A stretch of 64,000 nt of DNA. Origin: Ancylostoma caninum. Taxonomy: Eukaryota; Nematoda; Chromadorea; Rhabditida; Ancylostomatidae. This document shows positions 23,401 to 35,400 of this stretch, in pieces (the stretch's first letter is position 1; the number at the start of each line of letters is the position of its first letter). The position numbers and the translations under genes were made by a program. The stretch spans positions 62,001 through 126,000 of the forward strand of contig JBAJFG010000227.1 of the NCBI GenBank assembly GCA_037903475.1. Direction: 5' to 3'. The notes below the pieces were generated by a model that was given only the letters and a program-made list of their open reading frames with translations, made no database searches and was not told the DNA's origin.

Positions 23401-26400
23401 TGGGCAGAGTCACGGGAGCTCAGCATAGTGTGCGCCTGCGTCTCTGTCCATGAGAGCCGCGCCGCGATCTCGACTCTTGTCTACGTACGTTTGGAGTTTC
23501 CTATAGACGCGCGCTCGTCAGTCGCACGCATCCAGTATAAATTGCACTTATCTCTTGATTATATTATATCTCAGTGAAGAATCAGCAGGGCCTGTAGTAA
23601 TCCACTATTCAAGTTGGCAACTTTAGATGGCACCTTGGTGCCACCTAGGTGCTACCCAGGTGACAGCTTTCGAAAAGAAAGAAGCTCCTGAATCGGAGGA
23701 ATTTGCCAACGTTTAGATTTCTGCTTCATACCAATATCTTCGTAGGGACATAATCTAACATTCTGCGCAGTTGGCACTGCGCAGCTTCTCAAACACTTGT
23801 GAAAATTAAGTGAAATGTTTGAGGTGCTACAAGATCGCGACCTGATTGGAAGTGACCTAGGTGCCACCACCCTGGTGGCCCCTCAGGCGGCACCTCGTTA
23901 AACAATAGACGCAGGATGCGAGGGCGATGAGAGAGTGTGATCGACGAGAGGTTCAACCTGCCGGCACCTCGGGTCGAGTCAGACCAAATGGACGGGAATG
24001 AGGAAGAGGAATGTGGAGGGATATAGCATGCATCTGAGTCGCAGAAGGGATATGTCGGAGAGGAGCGGGAGCCGGCCGACACACGACTCATCGAGAAATG
24101 AACCCGACGTTCTCCCACTTTTTGACGCCGCGGCACCCCGCCACGGCGCTGGACCCGTCTTGTTACGTTTCTCCACACTTGGATGCCGGCCCACCCTTAT
24201 CACCGCCCTGGACCAGTCTTCCCCACTTTTGCGCGCTGGCCACCCTTATCTCAGCGCTGACCCATCTCGCCCACTTTCGGACGCTAGCGCTCAATCATAA
24301 CAAAGCTGGATTCGTGTCCCAGCGTCCCCCCCCCCAACTTTGGGCACCGACCTGCAACGTTGGACCCGTATCATGGCGTCGATCACTTCCGGACGCCAGC
24401 GCATCCTTATCACAGCGCTGGACAATGCTACCATCTTCCGAAAGCACAGCACACCACCTCACGCCGAATTGGCACCTAAAGTTGGCACTTCGTAGGCAGA
24501 GGTGCCACCAGAGTGGGAACTTGGATGCCAACACGCGGGATGGACTACTACCGGCCCAGATGAAGTTGATAGAATATAGCAGAATATATCGAGCTCACGA
24601 ATAAAAGACAACGCTTGAAGTGGGTGTCTGACCACCAGGAAGTCAACTTCCTTTGGAATGCTCTAGAATTATGAGGTGCAGGTGTTCGGTTTCTTTCGCG
24701 TGCTCAAATTACACCGTTTCGGATAGATTGCAATATTTTTGAGGCAATCGCACTACAATTGACGTCACAATATCAAATAAACGAAACCCATTTATGAATT
24801 TTGCGGACTTTGCCGTTAGGGCACTAGACAGGAGAAGAATGGAAGTGGCGTGAATTCAGAGGAAGTGGCTGATGGGTATGGAGGGGGCGGAGGGAAACAT
24901 GGGAATAAAACTCCGCCAATTTAACGACTAAGGCGGCCTGATATCCAAAATGAGGGTTGTATTATCTTTTAACGTGGGGGATTAGATCAGATATGTTGAA
25001 AATGGTACCAAGATAAGGTATTCAAAGCAAGCAAAGGCGCGTTTTACCCGGAACAGAAGTTAGATAGATGTCAAAGAAAGAAAGAACGCAAAGAAAGTGT
25101 GCAGAACTTGCAGAGGGTGGCGAGGAAAAGAAGCAGCAGACACAGATACTCCACTATCGTCGCTTTTGAAACAGACTATATACTGGATTTTTGAAACGTA
25201 TTTTATAAAGTGATTCTGAAAAATTTAGCCATCGCGGTCCCTTCCCAGTCCGTCTTTGTTGCGTGCACCTGTGGTCGGATATAAAGAGTGCATATCGTTT
25301 GAGGAGTCAGCAAAGCTTGTGTTCCACCGCGGAACAAACTCAGTTTTTCGACCGCCAACTGACAGCTGACAATGATTCCGGCTTTACTTTTGAATGATCG
25401 AGCACCCACCTGTTGACCATTCCACTACGCATTTTCCAGCGGTCCCTAAGCATGCTCTTCTTGTGCTCGTCCATAAATATAAATACAATTCGGTCTTGAA
25501 GTGGTTGAGCACCAATCAACCTGAAAAGACAGAAGAGAAAAGTAAAAACTATGTGTAGTGAGATAGAGTTCCGTTTCCCATCAATCTCATTCTTATTCTC
25601 CCTATTCTTGGAGGAGTTCTGTCATGTTCATTTTGGAATGAAGAAAACCCTAAATATGAAATACCTTGAAAACCTCAAATAAAGAAAAGAAAAAACGAAG
25701 AAATGAAAAAAAATTCTAAAAGACATAAAAGATAAATAAGGAGAAGAATAAAGAAAATAATGCTATAATGAAAAAAGGGACAAAAATAGATTCTTTCAGA
25801 ATAGTAATTATCCTGCCGCTATACTTTTCGAGGAATATAGCGGCGTCACTCGTTGCGGCCGCGGCGACACTGATTTTGATACCTATTGATCGGCTTGAAC
25901 GGCAATCGCGATTTGCGTCAGCGACGTGTCGCCGTTGATCCGTATGTATCAAAACCAGTGTCGCCGCGACTGCAGCTGCCGAGAATGTTATCCCTCCCGA
26001 AGAGTGTAGCAATAGGATTAGGATCCAATAATTTATTACATAGAAGAACTGGAAATAAATACGTAAATAATAGTCATCTTCAGTTTAAGTAAGTCGAAAA
26101 TTCAGAAGTTTGGAAAAGAGGACAGTTAAGGCGAAAGAGGACTTTTCTTCGAGTACTTAAATTATTGGTTGAATTATAATACTCGGTTCTTGTTCGGGAA
26201 GTAGTATAGATAGACACTTCCATCACTTTGAGGTATGAGCTGCAATGAGAATTCGGTTACACTGGACAGTAACTACCTCTTGATGCCTTCTTTCTCATCT
26301 GGGATCAATGTCATCGTTGCCACGTCAGGATCGATTTGTCGTATCCGATATTGCGAATCGATGGAGCGAATCAACCTATCGAACACTAGCCTGACTTTTG

Positions 26401-29400
26401 CCTGTAAATAGTATGAACGGTACGTTTAGCACGCGTCAGACTCTTCTCAAATCTGAAACCAAGTGGACTCACCTGAACGATGGCCAGACAAAGTCCTACA
26501 ACAGAAAGGCCAATCAGTGTCATCGCCAAATTGAAGATAATAAAGTTGGGTGTCCTTGTGACGACGTCACCGAGGCCTAAAATAGCTGAGATGGATGGCT
26601 TCCACAGCTACAGTGTTGAAAGACAGCACTCCGCCACAGGATGGTTTCTAGGATTTTTGCTTTATAAAAACCTCCAAGAGTTGCTGATCACATTGGTGTA
26701 CGTGATTCCTTGCGAAACTGCTGAAAAACCCGTTTCCACCTCCGAATTCTTGGGAAGCTTGTGGGCGGAAGCGAGGCAAAAGTCGTTTCTGAATATTGCG
26801 ATCCCGGAAGCGCACATCCTGGGGAGGTTCGTACTTTTCATGAGAATTACTCTTCAAGAGACGGTGCTTTTATTCCTCGTAACTGTCAGCCTTTGTCCAA
26901 TGTCGGACGCAGGAACAGCAGGCCAATGGGGAGGTGTGGGAAAAAAGGGGCAATTCCGCCAATCCAGACATCCGGATGAAATAATAAAATGACTAGTAAT
27001 AATTTCGATGCTGACCAATAAAAAAAGATATTTGAAAAATAATGAAACAAACAAGTAAAACTAAACTAATGCGAAATTTTTATGGGACTCGCGCCTCCCC
27101 GTAATTCCCTGAATAACCGCTAGAAGCCTTTAGCTCAGGTTTATACTGTGCACAATGTGCGAAAACTCTTTTCTAAAGAAGCAATAAACTGCAATTATAG
27201 CGCGATTGATCTCAGAGAGTGATAGTTTGCCAAAGGGTAATCAGAACATTTGGGGCCTCCCCTCTGAGTGCTTGAGATCTGAACGATTAACGAAGTAAAT
27301 GCACTCAGGACCAGTTCTTGCCTAAAGATTGGCAAAACAGATTCCTTGCATTGTAATGTGCGATTTTTGTGAAAAAAAAACATGTGGAACCACCAAGGGA
27401 ACACTTAGCGCAGGAGTCAAAAGAGAGTGCTTAACCGCAAACCACTGATAGAATCGACTGATTGTTGGTAAAATTCAATGGATGATGTTTACGAAGATAC
27501 TTAATGAACATAACTCATTTCCCCAATAATAATGTGCTGATACTATTATCCCTCAGAGAAACCCGGTAAATTCAAGAGGAAAATGGCAAAAGCTACGCAT
27601 AAACAACATGGACTAGTTGCGAGAAACCATTCCAATAACTCCAGAGATCAAGTTTTTCATAATTTAAAGTGCTCGAACGATGAGTATCACTGGTGGAAGA
27701 ATAAGAAAAAGCAGTAGTATTGATAAGATTCAAAATTTCGTCCATAGTATCTATGAAATTTTGAATTTTACCTAAGTTAGAAAACAACTATGTTATCTGC
27801 ATATCTAGACACAGCATGGCCTGGGGCCGGTTCTCGCAATAGAGAACTCCTATTTATAATGTTTAAAAAGTTCCAAAGATATGCATGTGGCTGTAAATAG
27901 TGTTTATTTTTCTAAAAATCCTGACTCTTTTCCGAGTACTCAATTTCTAAGAAATGTCACGCGGAATTTCAGAGATTCGATCCATTACAAAAGGTGAAGG
28001 AACAAAAAAAAAAGAGCGGCACGTAGAAACGCAACTAGATGGACTATTTGGCTGAAGAATATCAAGCTTTTAGAACTTCTAAGTAGGGTTCCAGAGAACT
28101 CTCCAGGTTTACAGTTAAATTTCTACTAATACCTTCAGAACTATGCGGCAGGAACGCAGTCTCAAGACCTAGTACATCGCGTACAAAGCCTGGGGGTGGT
28201 GGGGTGGGGGGGGGGAGGGAATGGGACGCAGCAGCTGCCATTCTCCCCTCAAATGCTGGACAAGCTTTTTTAGCAGCAAGTCGGCTCATAGGTTTTGTGC
28301 TTGACTCATTATGCTGTTCCTTTCTGTGAAGTTATCTGGGTAGGTTGACTTACCGATCGTTGTGAGTGAAGTGAAAAAGAAGTAGAAGGCACTGAAGTAA
28401 GACCACTCGTACTCCCACAACCTGCAATAGCATGGATTTTCGGCGCTATCGCGGATATGTGGCGAAAATGCCGCAAATTTTGGTCTTTTCGCTCGATATC
28501 AGGCACAAAATCATATTTTTGATCTCTATACGAATAAATAATATGAATGCAGAACCAAAAGCTACAATACATTTACTCGCTACTGTATTTTGGAGCAGGC
28601 ACTGACCTGACGATGAATGCAGATAGACTGATCCACATGAAGAAGAAGATCAGTGCGGCCTTCATCGGTACCGTCTGGGTTTGTTCCTCATCTGGCAGCA
28701 CTACGTCTAGCTCGCCCAGCGGTTTGTTGGACTCTATCTGAAACGCGAGGCATTTCTCACTTTTCCGAGAGATTCACGACATTTCTTCAAGCAGAAAGGT
28801 GCGGGCTGCTTCTGAAGAAGTGAGGATAATGACAGCATATTACCATGGAATCCCTCCCAACCTGATGGTCTGTAGTATTCACGAGATTGCTCGTTGTTCT
28901 ATGTACACTTAGAAGCGGTACTCTGGACATGCTGTGCAGCGACAGTTCGCTTCCCACACGACGGATCCTGAAATGGTGTGGATTTGCTTGAGCGGCCACC
29001 AGGCTGTGTACCCCAATTCACCTTTCCCTTAGATGGCGCTTCTCCACTTGGCGTTGAAGGCTCCTGTAAAAGTAGTAATGGTGTGATAGATAGTAGTAAA
29101 AAAAGGTGGTAACAGACAGTAGTAAAAAGTGGTAGTAACTTCGTAACGAGTAGGCAGCTGCGAAGTGAACTCACTTCTGACAGAACCTCTCGTTGACCCA
29201 GTTCCAGCCGTATTCTATCCAGGTGAAGTAGAGGAAACCCCATTCGCACAGAATCGTGAAAACCAGCGGAATGCCGAAGAATGCGTACAGCATGGACACG
29301 ATTCTGCCGGAGGTGGTGCGTGGGAAGAAATTGCCATATCCTGGAAGAATTTTCAGTAGGGTAGCATCCACGAGTCTGGCTCTATGAGATATGCGTAAAA

Positions 29401-32400
29401 TTAAATTACTAGGTTGCCTATTTATTTACTTATTTGTTTATTTATATAGAGAGGATTATTTATGCGCACTCAAAATGTTCCAGTAAGCACTAACAGAACA
29501 GCAGAAAACTTGTAACGACTACTAGTACACCCTAAAGAAGAATGGGTTTTATACAGTACACTAGAGCCAGTATCCAATATACTTAGTCTTGCGAAGGAGA
29601 ACCAGCGGTTATGTATCCATTTCTAGTCTTTTTATCGACTTTGTTATTTACGATGAGCTGGTTTATGGATCGCTATCGACCGGAAAGCAAACGAATTCCA
29701 ACATCCTGTAGTAAAATTAGTACATACGAGTAGATGTAGGTTAATATGAGATAGCGGATTATCTAGACAGCGTTATCATATCCTTCACAGTGCATTTACC
29801 CAACTAGTCTTCATTATTCCAATGCACTCAAAGGTTCATCGGACTACACGAAAAAAAAAACGAAATAGAGATGGATACGAAGTTATCTCAGTGCTACGAG
29901 TAGGAGATGGATACGAAGTTAACTCAGTGCTAAGAGTACCATGGCATTACCCAATAGTGGGCTATGAACTCTTTTCTGCCCCGAAGGTGTTCCTTAAATA
30001 TGTATCACCGATGCATTGACCACACCAAGCGATATAAAGTGGCCAGTTGAGGCTGAACAGCACACATTCACGAGTAAAGCAAAATTGCTTGTGACCAGGT
30101 CGAAACAATGGCGGGATGCCTCGACTCCCTCGGTCTGCCCTGAGTAGCCGAAGGGTACATTTTCGGATGTAAGTTTTTCCCACCGTAGCTATGCATCCCT
30201 GGGTAGCATGACTACATTCCTTCGTACGGTGAAGGTTTGGCTGCATACCAACAATCGGGTAAAAGAACGACCTTGAGAATTATGTTGTACGACCGTTCGC
30301 AGTGGTGGACAGATCACCATGAGAATAATATTTGCGTAAGAGATAGTTTGGTTACAGGTTAATGGATAAGGGCAGAGGATTCTAGTAATGATGTTCATTC
30401 TAAACCGATCATCCTGTTATACCACATTTCGCAGAGTATTTAGTCATGATAAGGTGGACAAACGGGCAATTCACCACGTAGAAGATCTTGACAGCACATG
30501 TGGCACATTCAACTGCTTGAGAACCTTACCGAGCTGCGTGCGATGAGGTACAATGTGAGATTGAGTCAATGAGATACAATGTGAGATTGATGCCATCAAT
30601 ACAATGCGAGATTGGGAAAATCTAGCGCCAGCTGTTCGACACTTTTGTACTGATGGATAAAAAAGTATGTGAGCAATGCTCCAGGAATCTTCCAGAAAAA
30701 TGAGAGGCAAAAACGACTGCCATTCCTCTTTACACATAGCAAGAGCAGGGCACAGAATTGTAGCAAAGTTAAGATTTCCTCGAATGCGCCCACATTCTGA
30801 TTACCCTGAATTCTGGTCTTGGGCTGCTCAAACTCCGGGTAAAAAAGGTTTTCTGGGTCAATTTCCACAAACTGAGAGAAAACTTTCTTGTATATTACTT
30901 GCTGCGAGTGGGTTTGCCTACAACAATAGGAGTAGTGGTACCAAGACCTACTCACCTATGGTAGTGTAGAGACTGGCCGCGTAGTAGACACCTCCCCACA
31001 GATTCCACTTGGTGTCGACCATTGTGGGCTCCTCCACTACGACGCCTAACTTGCGCTCGTACCTTCAATGAGTGCTTTTAACGGGGCGAGCAGCGCGAAA
31101 TATAGCACTGACCATGAGAGTGCATGTCTTGCAAGTTCCATTTTGTACTTGTCGAGACTGATTCCCTTTCGATTGTTGGTGATCGATTTGTCGTACTCAA
31201 TGTCTCGAAATCTGCAATACTATCTTGATTTGATTACATAAGAGAATTAGGAATGCGCATTTTGGACCTTCTATTCTATGCCATACTTTTGTTTGTCACG
31301 CCGAGTGTAGATCACATATAAAAGATAAAATAGTCAGCGTTTATTTTACAGCGTGACTGTTAAGTATGGACCGCTTCTCCCATATGCTAAATAGAAAACA
31401 ACAAAGTAGCTGTCATCTGCCTTTCGTAATAATAGGGTGGCCGGTGGCTTTTATAAATAGCGTGAGAATTCGAAGGAATTCACGTCTTTAGACTCCTTCG
31501 GAAGTTATAGGGAGATTTCGTCATTGTATTGTCTTCCCTGACCTCAGCGATTGCGCACTCCATGTTGCTGAATTTGCTGAACTCCCTGATTTTTCTGCAC
31601 CAGCAGTCGGGAATATTGTGGGGCAAAAAAGTGAGAGAGGCTATGTTGCCCCACTCCAGAAACCAGTGAGATCTCAATCCGTCGGCACCTCACGTTGACG
31701 TGGCATCATCAAGAAGACTATCATCGACGACAATTCGATCAGATTGAATTGAGAAGCTTCCAACTTGAATATCTCCACAGACACTGTTCAGAAGATCGCG
31801 AAAATTTAGCTAGGAATGCGCACTTACTGAACGTTTTGAGGCAGCACACTGTCAGATTGGGGGAGGAGGGAACGTTTGAATTTAGCAAAAAGGATTCCGA
31901 GAAAAATTTTCGTAGCCGCCTCCTCATCCTTTTTTTTACAGTCGAAAAGTTTTTAGTGTGAGGGCTGTGCGAATTCTGTGGGAGTCAATACAACCACTGT
32001 TTTTGTATCGTAGTACAGTGAACAAGTGGATTTGGATGATGAGCGAAAGGGCTTTCCTTCACTGTACCATGATTAGGGATGAGTTGACGTCAATAACGTC
32101 CTATTTGCTGTTTGTAGTGACAAAAATGGCGAAAATAATGCTGCTTCTCATCAGGAAGCCATATTACAACATGTACTCCTTCCACGGATCAGGAGACACA
32201 ACTTCATACAACGGTTTACCCTGCAACAATATTTTACCCCTCATAGAGTCACAAAATCTACTTTTGCTTTCTGTGACTCCGATTTGCTCGGGCTAAGATA
32301 TATGGTCTCCTTACCTCCCCCCCCCCTCCACCCCGATCTCAACGCGGAGTGTTACTTTTTTGGAGCTTCTTTGAGGCCAAGGTGTCCACTACTAGTCACG

Positions 32401-35400
32401 AAAGCGTGAGCTCCCTTAGGGCGGCATTTGAGACAGAGTGAAGCAATATCGACGTCAACCTCGCGCGGCCAACTGAAGTCTCACTTGAGGGGTGACTGAG
32501 GGACTGCGCCAAGCTCGAAGCAGACGAGTTCGAGCAGCACATCACATGATGATGGCTAATGCTTGGCTGAAACAGATAGTAAGTATGCCATCCCGATATG
32601 TTACATTTTTAGAGCAGCAGGTTAGAAAATTGAGCGATCCATGCTCAACAGCCACTCTGTATTTATTCACCCATTACGGCCGCAGGCGCGCGACAACCTC
32701 ATGCGTAATCTTCTGCCAGATGCAACCGTAACGGCTAAAACAAATAAAACAACCAATAAAATTAGTTGAGAAGAAAAGAACATAAGATCCCAGACACCAG
32801 GAAGAAAAGCTAGGATGAGGGGCAAATAACGTGTATAAGGATAGGTTATATTTGAAAATACCAATCGAGGGTGGTATTCCGGGCATGTCACCAGACTAGG
32901 GATAATCATTCCCGTTGGTGGGATGAACCACATATTCGACTTCATCTGAGAATAGCAGAGCCTTCGAATGCCTATTAACGCTATATTTATAGTAATTTGA
33001 GGGTGGGGTAGAAGCCAGTAAATCAGTGCTTCTTCCTCCCGGACTCCTCTGTTATCAACTTACCGACGCTAGAGGGACGGATGGCTTGGTTAGCCCCGGA
33101 TCGGAGCCTTCGACTCTGCGGTGGAAGCTTCAACCCAAAACGCGGAAACGGATGGGATTTCGCGAATCGCTCCACGTCGATAGTTTTCAGAATTCTCAAA
33201 AACACCGAAGCTATAGAAGCAGAGTAGCATTTCATGAAAATAGTACCTCTACGTGTTTGCCCTTAATTACTGTCCCACTATAGGAAAGGACAGAGAAAAG
33301 TATAAAAGCAGGTCTGCGGAACTGTTAACTATCTTATAGCGATATGAGGAACATTGGTGTCACTCGATGTCTACTCCTTTGGTGCGGATCATAGCCCTCA
33401 GACGCTTCATCAGTGTGGCCCGTTCATGGTTTTTCGGAATTTCCCTCTGAGCTCTCTCCAGTGACATCATCAAGATTGAATGTTCGCCTATTTCTCTCAG
33501 CATAGCAAAAAACGAGATTCAGGAGAAATTGCCAACCGTTCGGAGGCAGGATGAGGGCAGGCACGTGGACAAGGCCCCGGTGATGAGAATTTTTTTTGAT
33601 GGGCATGCCTTCAGTTCAGCCAGAAGACCCGGCGACTGTTTCCATAGTGGCTGGTAGGCCATGGAAGCGCTAATTATTCAGTGTATCGTTGTACACGATC
33701 TTGAGAATTTTAAAGCTCATTTCTACGGAAATAGGAGAAATTTGCCATCTATATGAAAATCGCGACAAAATCCGGATGACGGTTCATCCTCGCAAGTTCG
33801 CTCATGTATTCTGTAATTCCGAGGGTTCTAGACCTGCTCAGTCATCAGAAGGTACTCGTCGATGGAGGAGGATGTCGCGTGGGCGTCACAATAAAGTCAT
33901 ATCTTGACAATCTCAGGTCCGTGATCTACACCAAAGGAAAGATCATGGCACGAAACCAGAGCTTTTGTTTCCTTAGGTGGTAGCGAGTAAACCGGTAGTA
34001 TCCCTGGAGAGGTCGCTGGAGGATGTGCTCTAATATCATTTCCGTCCGTTTTTTTTTTATTATGAGACAGTAATGATGCGCCGCCTTGTGGTTCCCAATG
34101 ACCTCAATACCGTAAAAAATTCCATAAAATGCACTCCGTGTGGAACAGCGCAATTAAATGAGTGTAAACTAAGCTTGGAAATTATGGCGAATGAGATCGA
34201 ACAAGTCTACCAAATGAGCTTCGAGTGAAGTGAATCCTTGATAGCTATAATATCAAACCAGAAATTTACCTTCTAAATAATTGCTCCTGGTAGGTGCGAC
34301 GTCTTCTAAATAATTCCAGGTCTTTATTGTATTCCTCGACCAGATGCGTACGGTCATATCCACCTGTAAACAGAGGCTAGGATGCCAGGAGGAGTGAAGG
34401 CGAAGCACCTCACCTTCGATAGCGCTGAAAATCAGTCCTCCTAACAGCGAGTAGACAAAGAGGACGATCAGCCAGATGATGTGTCGCCACAGTGTCTTGT
34501 TCCGCTTGTCCTCCTTTGTGATGACAATTCGTGGTTTCGGTGGCTCCGGGGCCACGAATTGCTCCTCGAATTCACTTAATGAGTTAATTTAAGGGTGGGA
34601 GCTATTGAACCCACGTACTTCTTCTGGTCTTCTCCTCCTTCGTCGCTTTTTCTTTTCTGTTGTTGCATTGCCGACATTGCCACCCTTGCCGGCCGCTCCA
34701 TTCACATCGGCCTTGAAATTACAATGTGACACACGGATTTGATTGGGTAGCAGATCTATTTTTATTCATTTACTCTTTTATTTCTACACTTTTTTGCTGT
34801 AATACTTTCAATGTGGGGTGAAAGTTATGCATCCCGCCCAATCGCTTTTGCACCACAGGAAACCGCTCATGTGTTCTGCTGCGTCGCACCACCTATGCGG
34901 CGAGGCGGACCAGCTGAGTGCTATGGTTGTCGGGCGTTTCCGGTATTGATGTTTTTTCTATGCCTCTACAGTTTTCAAGATATAAACAGAGACTCAAAGA
35001 AAAACAGTGGGAAGCGTAAACAAAACATCGGCACCGACAACAGCCGAGAATCAGAGCACCAAGTTGGTCTAGCGCGCTGCGGAGGTGGTGCAGTACGACA
35101 GACCAAATGTGCGGTTTCATGTAATGCAAAAATTACCGACCGAAAAATAGGCTATAAAATAGCAAAAATAGCAGACTGTTCCTTCATCGGGATATCTCTT
35201 TTTATGCTACGATCTTCCTGGAATTTTCATTCTTTTTCTTTCGATCTTCTTCCTTAAATATGTATGTTGGCGGCCATCGCTCTTCCTTGCCATGACATCC
35301 AGCTCCCCTCCCCCCCCCTCCTCTCCCTCTCCCAGTTCATGCCTCATGCTCAATTGCCTCTCCAGTTTGCTCGTCTGTATATATAAAAGTGAAAGTTTGT

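Noticed and set aside
24098..24604. 168-residue ORF rich in Ser, Pro and His
   Set aside because: It follows the imperfect minisatellite, is matched by open frames on the other strand, and lies inside a K2P intron.
32492..32945. Hydrophobic minus-strand ORF and overlapping plus-strand ORF
   Set aside because: Several frames are open at once, none has family motifs, and the surrounding K2P exons join in phase without it.
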